This document shows positions 54,788 to 64,000 of a DNA stretch of 64,000 nucleotides, one piece after another. Under the pieces are notes generated by a model. It saw nothing but the letters and a program-made list of their open reading frames with translations, searched no databases and had not been told where the DNA came from. The position numbers and the translations under genes are program-made. The stretch comes from Pseudomonas frederiksbergensis. GTDB lineage: Bacteria > Pseudomonadota > Gammaproteobacteria > Pseudomonadales > Pseudomonadaceae. Each line of letters begins with the position of its first letter. Position 1 is the first letter of the stretch. The stretch lies in assembly GCF_001952935.1 (NCBI RefSeq), contig NZ_CP018319.1, positions 1,353,501-1,417,500 on the forward strand, written 5' to 3'.

Positions 54788-54800
54788 TAGCGGCTAACGC

Positions 54801-56699
54801 TTAGATCGCGCCACGCTTGCGCAGCAGATCCAGCACTTGCTTGACGCTTTCTTCCAGCGACAGCGACTGGGTATCGACCACGAGGTCGGCGTCCAGCGGC
54901 ACGTCGTACGGGAAGGAATCGCCCGGGATGTTATCCCCGGCCGCCGCGTACAGGCCTTGTGGGTCACGCTCGGCACAGACTGTCGGCGAGGCCTGGACGT
55001 AGACCGTCAGCAGACGCTCCTTGCCGATCAGCTCGCGAGCCTGCTCACGACCTTCGGCACTCGGCGCAACGAAGGCTGCCAAAGTCAACAAACCGGCTTC
55101 GTTGAACTGACGCGCAACGTGCGCCGCACGACGCCAGTTCTCGGTACGCCCGGCACGATCCTGCGGCAGACCTTTGTTCAGGTCGTGACGCAGGTTCTGG
55201 CCATCGAGTACAAACACCGCGCGGCCCATATCGAACAGCTTGCGTTCAACGGCATAAGCCAGGGTGCTTTTGCCCGCGCCCGACAAGCCGCTGAACAACA
55301 CGGTAGCCGGTTGCTGGCCGAAGCGCTGGGCGCGTTCTTCGGTGGCGACGTGCGCCAGTTTGCCGTGATGGGTGCTGGTGCCATGGCTCAACGGCTGAGC
55401 GATGATCATGCCGGCAGCGACGGTGCCATTGGTCAGTCGATCGATGACGATGAACGAACCGGTGGTGCGGTTGCTCGCGTAACCGTCCAGCGCAATGGCC
55501 GCGTCGAGGCTGATCTTCACCCGACCGATTTCGTTCAGGTGCAACGAACTGGCCGGACCTTCTTCCAGGGTGTTCACGTCAACGCGATTGACGATGCTGG
55601 TGATCGAACCCGGCACGTAAGTGGTGGCGCGCTTGATGTCGTATTTCTTGCCCGGCAGCATCGGCTCTTCGGCCATCCACACCAGCATGGCGTCGAAGGC
55701 ATCGGTCACTTGCGGCTGATTGTCGGCGTGCACCAGCAAGTCACCGCGGGAGATGTCGATTTCGTCTTCCATGGTCAGCGTCACCGCTTGACCAGGACCG
55801 GCGTGCTCCAGTTCACCTTCGAAGGTGACGATGGACTTCACACGGCTGCTCTTGCCCGATGGCAACACCACGACTTCGTCGCCCTTGTGCACGACGCCGC
55901 TGGCCAGCGTACCGGCGAAACCACGGAAGTTCAGGTTCGGACGGTTGACGTACTGCACCGGGAAACGCAGGTCGGTGTAGTTGCGGTCGCTGGCGATCTC
56001 GACGGTTTCAAGGATTTCCATCAGCGACTGGCCGGTGTACCACGGCGAGCGCTCGGACTTGTTCACCACGTTGTCGCCCTTGAGCGCCGACATCGGCACG
56101 AAGGCCATGGTGGTCGGTTTGAACGCGATGCCTTCGGCGAACTTCAGGTAATCGGCCTTGATCGACTCGAAGACTGTTTCGTCGAAACCGTTGAGGTCCA
56201 TCTTGTTGATGGCGACAACGATGTGCTTGATGCCCAGCAACGAGGCAATGAAGCTGTGGCGACGGGTCTGGGTCTGCACGCCGTAACGGGCGTCGACCAG
56301 GATGATCGCCAGGTCACAGGTGGACGCACCGGTGGCCATGTTGCGGGTGTACTGCTCATGGCCAGGGGTATCGGCGATGATGAATTTGCGCTTGGCGGTG
56401 GAGAAGTAGCGGTAAGCGACATCGATGGTGATGCCCTGCTCACGCTCGGCCTGCAGGCCGTCGACCAGCAATGCCAGGTCGATGTCATCGCCAGTGGTGC
56501 CGACTTTTTTCGAGTCGCGGGTGATGGCTTCCAGGTGATCTTCGTAGATCATCTTGGAGTCGTGCAGCAGACGCCCGATCAGGGTGCTCTTGCCGTCGTC
56601 GACGTTGCCACAGGTCAGAAAGCGCAGCATTTCCTTGCGTTCGTGCTGGCCCAGGTAGGCGAGGATGTCCTCGCTGATCAAATCAGATGCGTGCGACAT
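54801..56699 (-). CDS. cysNC: Sulfate adenylyltransferase GTPase subunit/APS kinase fusion CysNC
   Basis: 632 residues, two enzymes in one chain. CysN part (1-440): GTPase loop GNVDDGKS (31-38), [11 protein letters not shown] and NKMD, then EF-Tu-like beta domains. CysC part (about 455-632): APS kinase loop GLSGAGKST (471-479), [11 protein letters not shown] and RREYPGR-like ERDPQGLY. With CysD it makes APS from sulfate and then phosphorylates it to PAPS. It lies nine bases after cysD. The fusion is normal for pseudomonads. Confidence 0.96.
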   Translation of the reverse strand: MSHASDLISEDILAYLGQHERKEMLRFLTCGNVDDGKSTLIGRLLHDSKMIYEDHLEAITRDSKKVGTTGDDIDLALLVDGLQAEREQGITIDVAYRYFSTAKRKFIIADTPGHEQYTRNMATGASTCDLAIILVDARYGVQTQTRRHSFIASLLGIKHIVVAINKMDLNGFDETVFESIKADYLKFAEGIAFKPTTMAFVPMSALKGDNVVNKSERSPWYTGQSLMEILETVEIASDRNYTDLRFPVQYVNRPNLNFRGFAGTLASGVVHKGDEVVVLPSGKSSRVKSIVTFEGELEHAGPGQAVTLTMEDEIDISRGDLLVHADNQPQVTDAFDAMLVWMAEEPMLPGKKYDIKRATTYVPGSITSIVNRVDVNTLEEGPASSLHLNEIGRVKISLDAAIALDGYASNRTTGSFIVIDRLTNGTVAAGMIIAQPLSHGTSTHHGKLAHVATEERAQRFGQQPATVLFSGLSGAGKSTLAYAVERKLFDMGRAVFVLDGQNLRHDLNKGLPQDRAGRTENWRRAAHVARQFNEAGLLTLAAFVAPSAEGREQARELIGKERLLTVYVQASPTVCAERDPQGLYAAAGDNIPGDSFPYDVPLDADLVVDTQSLSLEESVKQVLDLLRKRGAI

Positions 56700-56708
56700 G
56701 ACAACCCC

Positions 56709-57626
56709 TTAGAAATAACCCTGACGTTTCTTTTCTTCCATCGAGCCTGCGCCATCGTGATCGATGACCCGGCCCTGGCGTTCGGAAGTTCGCGTCAGGA
56801 GCATTTCCTGAATGATGTCGGTCAGGCTGGTGGCCTCGGACTCGACCGCACCGGTCAACGGGTAGTCGCCCAGCGTACGGAAGCGGACCTTCTTCTTGAC
56901 GATGCGCGCCTTGTCTTCATCGCTCAGGTGATTGAGCAGGCGTTCGTCGTCGATCATGATCCAGGTGCCGTTCATCTCGATGACGTCGCGCTCGGCGGCG
57001 AAATACAGCGGCACAATCGGGATGCCTTCGAGGTAGATGTACTGCCAGATGTCCAGTTCGGTCCAGTTCGACAACGGGAAAACACGGATCGATTCGCCCT
57101 TGTTGACCTTGCCGTTGTAGACGTTCCACAACTCTGGACGCTGGTTTTTCGGGTCCCAGCGGTGCTTGGTATCGCGGAAGGAATACACGCGCTCTTTGGC
57201 ACGGGATTTCTCTTCGTCACGACGGGCACCACCGAAAGCGGCGTCGAAACCGTACTTGTCGAGGGCCTGCTTGAGGCCTTCGGTTTTCATGATATCGGTG
57301 TGCTTGGCGCTGCCGTGGGTGAGCGGGTTGATGCCCTGCGCAACACCCTCGGGATTCACGTGTACCAGCAGGTCAAGGCCGAGCTCTTCGACCATGCGGT
57401 CGCGGAACGCGTACATTTCCTTGAACTTCCACCGGGTGTCGACGTGCATCACCGGGAACGGCAGCTTGCCCGGGAAGAATGCCTTGCGCGCAAGGTGCAG
57501 CATCACGGCGGAGTCTTTACCGACGGAGTACAGCATCACCGGGTTATCGAACTCGGCGGCGACCTCGCGGATGATGTGGATGCTTTCGGCCTCCAGCTGT
57601 TTCAGATGCGTCAGTTTGTCGACCAT
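56709..57626 (-). CDS. cysD: Sulfate adenylyltransferase subunit 2
   Basis: 305 residues of the ATP pyrophosphatase family. The PP-loop [11 protein letters not shown] lies at about 33-43, followed by the family [16 protein letters not shown] and [20 protein letters not shown] segments; the C-terminus ends KRQGYF. It adenylates sulfate with energy from the CysN GTPase. It is first gene of cysD-cysNC. A 16-base palindrome lies about 105 bases upstream; the pair is expected to be under CysB control. Confidence 0.96.
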   Translation of the reverse strand: MVDKLTHLKQLEAESIHIIREVAAEFDNPVMLYSVGKDSAVMLHLARKAFFPGKLPFPVMHVDTRWKFKEMYAFRDRMVEELGLDLLVHVNPEGVAQGINPLTHGSAKHTDIMKTEGLKQALDKYGFDAAFGGARRDEEKSRAKERVYSFRDTKHRWDPKNQRPELWNVYNGKVNKGESIRVFPLSNWTELDIWQYIYLEGIPIVPLYFAAERDVIEMNGTWIMIDDERLLNHLSDEDKARIVKKKVRFRTLGDYPLTGAVESEATSLTDIIQEMLLTRTSERQGRVIDHDGAGSMEEKKRQGYF

Positions 57627-57730
57627 GGCTACTCACGAAAACGATCTTATGGACGGCCAGCGGGCCGTGTTCGAGCGAGGAATCCTAGCACAGCGTCCTC
57701 TTCTAATCAGGACGCCGACTAGATCGAAAG

Positions 57731-57746
57731 GGTATATGAATATACC
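57731..57746. promoter_or_regulatory. Palindrome upstream of cysD
   Basis: GGTATAT GA ATATACC is a perfect palindrome 105 bases upstream of the cysD start in an otherwise GC-rich region. It could be an operator or hold a minus-10 element for cysD. The regulator is unknown. Confidence 0.4.
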
Positions 57747-57769
57747 TGCCCGTTCGGGTGTACCGGGTC

Positions 57770-57861
57770 CTGTGGGAGTGAGCCTGCTCGCGATAGCGGT
57801 GTGTCAGTTGCATCAATGTCGAATGTGACGCAGCCATCGCGAGCAGGCTCGCTCCTACAGT
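57770..57861. repeat. REPIN (GTGGGAGTGAGCCTGCTCGCGA type)
   Basis: Left arm TGTGGGAGTGAGCCTGCTCG and right arm CGAGCAGGCTCGCTCCTACA form the pair, with base differences at the tips (GTGAG and CTCCTACA). Confidence 0.88.
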
Positions 57862-57874
57862 GGGTATGGGTGAT

Positions 57875-58633
57875 TCAGATAGGATTCGGGCAATCGATGA
57901 AGATGTGCTCAAGGGCAAAGCGTCGGGCCAGATAATCGCCCAACGCCTGCACGCCATAGCGCTCGGTGGCGTGATGGCCGGCGGCGATGAAACTGATGTC
58001 ATTTTCCCGAGCGCTGTGGAAGGTCTGCTCGGACGCCTCGCCGCTGAGGTACAAGTCGACGCCAGCCAGCACGGCCTGATCGATGTAACCCTGGCCGCCA
58101 CCGGTACACCAGCCAACGCGGCGAATCATCTCGCTGCCTTCGATCAGCAACGGTTCGCGGCCCATGGCTTCTTGTACGCGACGGGCAAAATCACGGGCCG
58201 TCACCGGTTCGTTCAATGAACCGACCAGGCCGACAACTTTGAGGTTGTCCGGATCCAATGGGCCTTCCACAGTGATATCGAGCTGACGTGCCAGCTGAAC
58301 GTTATTGCCGACTTCCGGGTGCAGATCCAGCGGCAAGTGATAAGACAACAGGCTGATATCGTGCTTGAGCAGGGTTTTCAACCGACGCTGCTTCATGCCG
58401 GTGATGCACGGATTCTCGCCCTTCCAGAAATAGCCGTGATGCACCAGTATCAGGTCGGCGCGGACTTCCACAGCGGCGTCGAGCAATGCCTGGCTGGCGG
58501 TGACGCCACTGACGATGCGCATGACCTGCGGCCGGCCTTCGACCTGCAACCCATTGGGGCAGTAATCGGCAATCTTTGCACTGTTAAGGTAACGGTCGGC
58601 TTCTTCGACCAGGGTGCTCAGGGCGACGGCCAT
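57875..58633 (-). CDS. Nif3-like dinuclear metal-centre protein (YbgI type)
   Basis: 252 residues, the short YbgI/Nif3 form without the central insert. The metal site is built from HHGYFWKGE (about residues 64-72, two His), DLHP, and the C-terminal AGHHATERYGVQALG (about 217-231). It forms a hexameric ring in the cytoplasm; some databases call it GTP cyclohydrolase type 2, but the physiological role is unsettled. It is divergent from algW, a neighbour pair common in pseudomonads. Confidence 0.9.
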   Translation of the reverse strand: MAVALSTLVEEADRYLNSAKIADYCPNGLQVEGRPQVMRIVSGVTASQALLDAAVEVRADLILVHHGYFWKGENPCITGMKQRRLKTLLKHDISLLSYHLPLDLHPEVGNNVQLARQLDITVEGPLDPDNLKVVGLVGSLNEPVTARDFARRVQEAMGREPLLIEGSEMIRRVGWCTGGGQGYIDQAVLAGVDLYLSGEASEQTFHSARENDISFIAAGHHATERYGVQALGDYLARRFALEHIFIDCPNPI

Positions 58634-58654
58634 AAAAGACTCCTAAATATCCCG

Positions 58655-58682
58655 TTCAGAGGCACGTTTCGCCTCGTATAAT
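58655..58682 (+). promoter_or_regulatory. Candidate sigma-70 promoter of algW
   Basis: TTCAGA, 16 bases, then a perfect TATAAT at 58677-58682, 53 bases upstream of the algW ATG in the divergent region. Confidence 0.5.
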
Positions 58683-58735
58683 GCGCGACATTATGGGCGG
58701 TCTCATACCGCCTGCAACCTCTCAGGACGTGCTTA

Positions 58736-59896
<1,161 letters not shown>

Positions 59897-59968
59897 GCCG
59901 AGAGGAGCTGCGGCCTCAGCAGCTCCATAACTGCAAAGCTGTTAACAGCAGACATTCTCATTAGGCAT

Positions 59969-59989
59969 GTTATATTGTTTCAATATCAC
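59969..59989. promoter_or_regulatory. Palindromic operator upstream of the TonB receptor gene
   Basis: GTTATATTG TTT CAATATCAC is a 21-base palindrome with one mismatch between arms, ending 17 bases before the receptor ATG. Its AT-rich shape recalls metal regulators of the Fur family (Zur in particular), but it fits neither the Fur nor the Zur consensus closely. Confidence 0.5.
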
Positions 59990-60006
59990 TATTGGAACAA
60001 CATAAC

Positions 60007-62112
60007 ATGTCGTCTCGAACAATGGTTTCCCTCGCAGGCCTGGCCCTCGGTTTGCTGGGGGATCCGGTCTTCGCCGAAGAAACGCAAACCGTTGAGCTGG
60101 ACGCCATCAGCGTCACCTCCGACTACGAATCCCCCACTGGCCCGGTCCAGGGTTACCGCGCCACGCGCTCCTCCAGCGCAACCAAAACCGACACCGCCCT
60201 TCGCGATATCCCGCAATCGATCAGTGTGATTCCCGTCAGCGTGCTCAAGGACCTGGGTAGCACCAGCGTCGAACGCGCGCTGGATTTTGCCGGTGGCGTG
60301 TCGAAACAGAACAACTTCGGCGGCCTGACACTCTACGAATACAGCGTGCGCGGCTTCACCACGTCGGAGTTCTACAAGGATGGTTTCAGCGCCAACCGCG
60401 GCTATCCAAGCGCCCCGGACGTGGCCAACGTCGAACGCATCGAAGTGCTCAAAGGCCCGGCCGCCAGCCTCTATGGTCGTGGCGATCCGGGCGGCACGGT
60501 GAACATCGTCACCAAAAAACCCCAGCCCGAAGCCTTCACCACACTGCAAACCAGCGCCGGCAGTTGGGATCGTTATCGCACCGCCGTGGACGTCAACACA
60601 CCGCTGGATGCTGACGGCAATGTTCTGTCCCGGGTAAATCTGGCCGTCGAAGACAACCACAGCTTCCGCGATCACATCGACAGTCAGCGCGTGTTCGTTG
60701 CGCCTTCGTTCAGCTGGCAACTGAACCCGGACACCAGCCTGTTGGTGGAGAGCGAGTTCGTGCGCCACAGCTCGACCTTCGATCGCGGTATCGTCGCGCC
60801 GAACAATAAATGGAGCGGTGTCTCCCGTTCCACCTTCCTTGGTGAACCCAACGACGGCGACATCGACAACCACAACAATCTGCTGCAAGCCGCCCTCGAA
60901 CATCATCTCAACGACCGCTGGAAACTACGCCTCGCCAGCCATTACAAGGAAGGCAAGCTCTGGGGCTTCGCCTCCGAAACTCGTCCCTTGAACGCCGACG
61001 GCCACACCGTCAACCGCCGCTATCGCGAGCGCGACACCAACTGGCACGACAGCATCACCCAGCTCGAACTGCGCGGTATGTTCGACATCGGCAGCTGGCA
61101 ACACGAACTGCTGATCGGCAGCGAATACGAGAATTTCCGCAAGAACGAACGGGTCACAACCATTGCCGGCGGTCCTTACGCCATCGATATCTACCGGCCG
61201 ATTTATGGCCAGCCGAAACCCAATGGCGCACGCTCCGGGACCGACTTCTTCGAGCACGTCGAAAGCCAGGCGTTGAACCTTCAAGACCAGATCGTCTTCA
61301 CCGACAAACTGCGCGGCATGCTCGGTGCGCGCTTCGAACATTTCGAACAACGCATCGACGATCACAGCCGCAATGCGACCAGCCGCCAGCGCCACGACGC
61401 ACTGACCCAACGGGCCGGGCTGCTCTACCAATTGACGCCCGAAGTGGGGTTATTCACCAACGTCTCCACCTCCTTCAAACCGAACAACGGCCTGGATGCC
61501 GCCGGCAAATCTTTCGACCCGGAAGAAGGCGTCGGTTATGAAGTCGGGCTCAAGAGCGAACTGTTCGACGACCGCTTGAGCAGCACCCTCGCCGCCTTCC
61601 ATATCGAAAAGGAAAACGTCCTGGCGCTCGATCCGGCGACCGACTCCAGCCGCGCCATGGGCAAGGCTCGCAGCCAGGGTGTCGACCTGCAAGTCACCGG
61701 GCAAGTCACCGACGCGGTGCGAGTGATCGGTGCCTTCGCTTACATCGACGCCGAAGTCACCCAAGGCGACAAGGTGATTCCCACCGGCAGCCGAATTCTC
61801 GGTGTGGCCAAACGCAGCGGCAGTGTGCTGGGCGTTTATGAATTTCAGAATGGTCATTTGCGCGGCTCGGACCTTGGCGCAGCGTTCACCTATGTCGGTG
61901 ATCGGTCGGGCGAAGCCGGCAGCGATTTCGAACTGCCGGCCTACCACACCGTCGACCTGCTGGCCCATTACAAGGCCAGCGAAAACGTCACCGTGGGCCT
62001 GAACCTGAACAACCTTTTCGACGAAAAATACTTCGAGCGCTCTTACAGCAACTACTGGGTCAACCCCGGCGAGCCGCGCAATTTCACCGTCAGCCTGACA
62101 CTCAATCTGTAA
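60007..62112 (+). CDS. TonB-dependent siderophore-type receptor
   Basis: 701 residues. The signal peptide ends DPVFAEE (about residue 26); a TonB box lies in ELDAISVTS (about 31-39); the plug domain (about 60-165) has DIPQSISVIP and ERIEVLKGPAASLYGRGDPGG; the barrel ends SLTLNL. No N-terminal signalling (STN) domain, so it does not drive a FecI/FecR circuit. It imports a metal chelate across the outer membrane. A palindrome lies upstream and a DUF4198 gene follows after 12 bases. That partner is linked to nickel, cobalt or iron handling, so the metal is uncertain. Confidence 0.92.
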   Translation: MSSRTMVSLAGLALGLLGDPVFAEETQTVELDAISVTSDYESPTGPVQGYRATRSSSATKTDTALRDIPQSISVIPVSVLKDLGSTSVERALDFAGGVSKQNNFGGLTLYEYSVRGFTTSEFYKDGFSANRGYPSAPDVANVERIEVLKGPAASLYGRGDPGGTVNIVTKKPQPEAFTTLQTSAGSWDRYRTAVDVNTPLDADGNVLSRVNLAVEDNHSFRDHIDSQRVFVAPSFSWQLNPDTSLLVESEFVRHSSTFDRGIVAPNNKWSGVSRSTFLGEPNDGDIDNHNNLLQAALEHHLNDRWKLRLASHYKEGKLWGFASETRPLNADGHTVNRRYRERDTNWHDSITQLELRGMFDIGSWQHELLIGSEYENFRKNERVTTIAGGPYAIDIYRPIYGQPKPNGARSGTDFFEHVESQALNLQDQIVFTDKLRGMLGARFEHFEQRIDDHSRNATSRQRHDALTQRAGLLYQLTPEVGLFTNVSTSFKPNNGLDAAGKSFDPEEGVGYEVGLKSELFDDRLSSTLAAFHIEKENVLALDPATDSSRAMGKARSQGVDLQVTGQVTDAVRVIGAFAYIDAEVTQGDKVIPTGSRILGVAKRSGSVLGVYEFQNGHLRGSDLGAAFTYVGDRSGEAGSDFELPAYHTVDLLAHYKASENVTVGLNLNNLFDEKYFERSYSNYWVNPGEPRNFTVSLTLNL

Positions 62113-62124
62113 AAGGAAATCACC

Positions 62125-62844
62125 ATGCAAAACCTCAAACCCCTGGCGCTGCTTGGACTGCTGTTCGCCACTGAAGTCTCGGCCCATGGCCTGTGGACCG
62201 AAGAACGTCGCGGCAACATTGAAGTCATCTACGGCCACGGCGCCGAAGATAACGCCTTCAAGGCGCAGAAAATCAGTGGCGCGTGGGCTTATGACGTCGC
62301 CGGAAAAATGATCCCGGTGAGCGTGCAACGGCTGGCCGACCACGCCCGCCTGCAGCCGTTGAAACCGCCGGCGGTGATGGCCGTGGCGCTGGACAATGGC
62401 ATGTGGTCGCAGACGCCGGATAAAAAATGGATCAACGAAGGACGCAGCAAAGTACCGGGGGCCATTGAGTCGACCCAGACCTTCAAGTACAGCCTGGCGA
62501 TCTACCAGCCGGGGGCGAAACTGCCGAAGCTTGATCAGATGAAACTGCTGATTCTGCCGGAGGTTGATCCGTTGACTGTCGGGCCGGGTAAATCGTTACC
62601 GGTTCGAGTGCTATTGGATGGTAAGCCGGCGGCGGGCGTGAAGTTGGTAGGCGACTATCGTAGCGCGCCGAATACCTTGAGCACCGAGACCGACGCAGAG
62701 GGCCGGGCGCAAGTATTGGTGCGTAATGAAGGGTTGAATGTGATTTCGGCGCAGATGGAGATTTCGCTGAAGGACAACCCGGATGTGGCCACGCGTGGGC
62801 TGTTCACGTCGCTGACCTTCCTCGGCGAAGCGCATCACGAGTAA
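62125..62844 (+). CDS. DUF4198 periplasmic protein, receptor partner
   Basis: 239 residues. The signal peptide ends TEVSAHG (about residue 21), so the mature protein starts with a histidine right after the cleavage site, a possible metal ligand. The middle and end look like beta-sandwich domains (LPVRVLLDGKPAAGVKLVGD region), as in the DUF4198/NikM-like periplasmic family. It forms an operon with the TonB receptor, 12 bases apart. It probably binds or hands over the imported metal in the periplasm. Confidence 0.8.
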   Translation: MQNLKPLALLGLLFATEVSAHGLWTEERRGNIEVIYGHGAEDNAFKAQKISGAWAYDVAGKMIPVSVQRLADHARLQPLKPPAVMAVALDNGMWSQTPDKKWINEGRSKVPGAIESTQTFKYSLAIYQPGAKLPKLDQMKLLILPEVDPLTVGPGKSLPVRVLLDGKPAAGVKLVGDYRSAPNTLSTETDAEGRAQVLVRNEGLNVISAQMEISLKDNPDVATRGLFTSLTFLGEAHHE

Positions 62845-62856
62845 CCCCCACACCTT

Positions 62857-62946
62857 TGTGGGAGCGAGCCTGCTCGCGATAGCGGCATTGCATTCAACAT
62901 CAATGCTGAATGTTATGGCCTCATCGCGAGCAGGCTCGCTCCTACA
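62857..62946. repeat. REPIN (GTGGGAGCGAGCCTGCTCGCGA type)
   Basis: Left arm TGTGGGAGCGAGCCTGCTCG and right arm CGAGCAGGCTCGCTCCTACA. The inner hairpin CATTCAACAT / ATGCTGAATG followed by TTATGGCCTCATCG is shared with the REPINs at 37019 and 43892. Confidence 0.9.
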
Positions 62947-62960
62947 GGATCGGGGAAGTC

Positions 62961-64000
62961 TTACAGGTAGCCGAGGCCGTCGATCAGCGCCTGATTCTGT
63001 TCTGGCGTACCGATGGAAATCCGCAGGAACTGGGCAATCCGTTCCTGCTTGAAGTGCCGAACGATCACCCCTTGCTCACGCAACTTCGCCGCCAGCCCTG
63101 CCGCATCGTGTTTCGGATGACGGGCGAAGATGAAGTTCGCCGCCGACGGCAACACTTCAAAGCCTTTCGCTTGCAGTTGCGCAACGACCTTTTCACGATG
63201 CTCGATGACCAACCGGCAGGTCTTGTCGAAGTACTCGCGATCTTCGAACGCTGCGGCTGCACCGACATTTGCCAGACGATCCAGCGGATAGGAGTTGAAG
63301 CTGTTCTTGATCCGCTCCAGCGCCTCGATCAGGTCCGGGTGCCCCACCGCCAGCCCCACCCTCAGGCCGGCCAGCGAACGGGACTTGGACAGGGTCTGGG
63401 TCACCAGCAGGTTTGGATAACGATCCACCAGACTGATCGCCGTCTCACCACCGAAATCGATGTAAGCCTCATCCACCACGACTACTGAATCCGGGCTCGC
63501 CTTGAGGATTTGCTCAACAGCGTCCAGCGCCAACAGGCAGCCCGTCGGTGCGTTCGGATTCGGGAAGATGATCCCGCCGTTCGGCTTGGCATAGTCCACC
63601 GGGTTGATCTGGAACTGCTCGTCCAGCGGCACCGCGTCGAAGGCAATGCCGTACAACCCGCAGTAAACCGGATAGAAGCTGTAGCTGATGTCCGGGAACA
63701 GCACTGGATGATCGTGTTGCAGCAAGCCGTGGAAAATGTGCGCCAGTACTTCGTCGGAACCGTTGCCGAGAAATACCTGATTGCTCTGCACGCCGTAATA
63801 ACTGGCCACCGCGTTTTTCAGCAGATCGCTGTTCGGGTCCGGGTACAGACGCAAGTTGTCATTCAGTTCGGTCTGCATCGCCGCCAAGGCTTTTGGCGAT
63901 GGACCGTACGGGTTTTCGTTGGTGTTGAGCTTCACCAGTTTCGCCAGTTTCGGCTGCTCGCCCGGCACGTAAGGCACCAGATTCTTGACGAAGGGACTCC
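62961..64000 (-). CDS. hisC: Histidinol-phosphate aminotransferase (partial)
   Basis: 346 residues are visible; the frame stays open to the right edge ([19 protein letters not shown]), so only about the first five residues are missing. Class I/II PLP fold: [12 protein letters not shown] near residue 20, [16 protein letters not shown] and the PLP-lysine region [15 protein letters not shown]. It turns imidazole-acetol phosphate into histidinol phosphate in histidine synthesis. In pseudomonads hisD and hisG usually lie upstream, which here would be beyond the window. Confidence 0.95.
   Translation of the reverse strand, partial: SPFVKNLVPYVPGEQPKLAKLVKLNTNENPYGPSPKALAAMQTELNDNLRLYPDPNSDLLKNAVASYYGVQSNQVFLGNGSDEVLAHIFHGLLQHDHPVLFPDISYSFYPVYCGLYGIAFDAVPLDEQFQINPVDYAKPNGGIIFPNPNAPTGCLLALDAVEQILKASPDSVVVVDEAYIDFGGETAISLVDRYPNLLVTQTLSKSRSLAGLRVGLAVGHPDLIEALERIKNSFNSYPLDRLANVGAAAAFEDREYFDKTCRLVIEHREKVVAQLQAKGFEVLPSAANFIFARHPKHDAAGLAAKLREQGVIVRHFKQERIAQFLRISIGTPEQNQALIDGLGYL

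Noticed and set aside
54837..57722. Open frame of 961 codons on the plus strand opposite cysNC and cysD
   Set aside because: Same kind of antisense artefact of GC-rich codon use. The minus-strand genes have complete motifs and sound starts.
62857..62946. Inverted repeats between genes as CRISPR or tRNA-like elements
   Set aside because: They are REP pairs with imperfect palindromic arms and no regular repeat-spacer series. No tRNA cloverleaf was found.

Overview
The window is chromosomal DNA of a fluorescent pseudomonad (Pseudomonas fluorescens/putida lineage). The evidence is the high-GC coding, the hmgA-fahA-maiA/hmgR cluster, AlgW, FolM-FolE-FolX, a CysNC fusion, DUF3509 and HopJ-type genes, a short LOV photoreceptor of the PpSB1-LOV type, and at least nine REP/REPIN palindromes between genes. 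Both window ends cut a gene: a PepSY protein on the left, and hisC on the right with only about five N-terminal residues missing.

Left third (1-22,610), mostly metabolic. It holds a Fur-box DUF3649/PepSY pair; a ribosome hibernation factor; a LysR regulator facing L-serine ammonia-lyase plus its transporter; DUF3509/psiE; LexA-controlled yebG; a 2-oxo-acid dehydrogenase operon (E1alpha, E1beta, E2) beside a leucine-dehydrogenase homologue whose catalytic lysine is replaced by valine; sirB1; the homogentisate operon with its IclR regulator and a palindromic operator; and a MalT-like LuxR regulator beside a DUF1329/DUF1302 envelope pair.

Middle (22,611-37,018), accessory. An AT-richer island carries a colicin-like HNH DNase bacteriocin, its immunity gene, a frameshifted tail of a second DNase and that toxin's orphan immunity gene, followed by an AmpDh3-like amidase. 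Then come an SDR/hydrolase/aldolase group, lrgAB with a LysR regulator, and a blue-light module (short LOV protein, unknown protein, class II LitR-like MerR regulator, divergent monooxygenase-fold membrane protein). Next is an IS110-family element inserted in a REP sequence. Its 5' non-coding end folds into two stem-loops whose loops match the REP target and the element's own ends, as expected of a bridge RNA.

Right third (37,019-64,000): the tetrahydromonapterin genes folM-folE-folX; DUF1244/hopJ; an aminotransferase, polar amino-acid ABC transporter and FAD oxidoreductase that look like one uptake and catabolism unit; trxB/cysZ; a glycosyltransferase; an Old Yellow Enzyme; gpx; slyD; pta with an acyltransferase; cysD-cysNC; a Nif3 protein; algW; a TonB-dependent receptor with a DUF4198 partner behind a palindromic operator; and hisC. 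Sulfate assimilation (cysZ, cysDNC), envelope stress (algW) and metal uptake (both ends) recur. No tRNA, rRNA, CRISPR array or prophage was seen.
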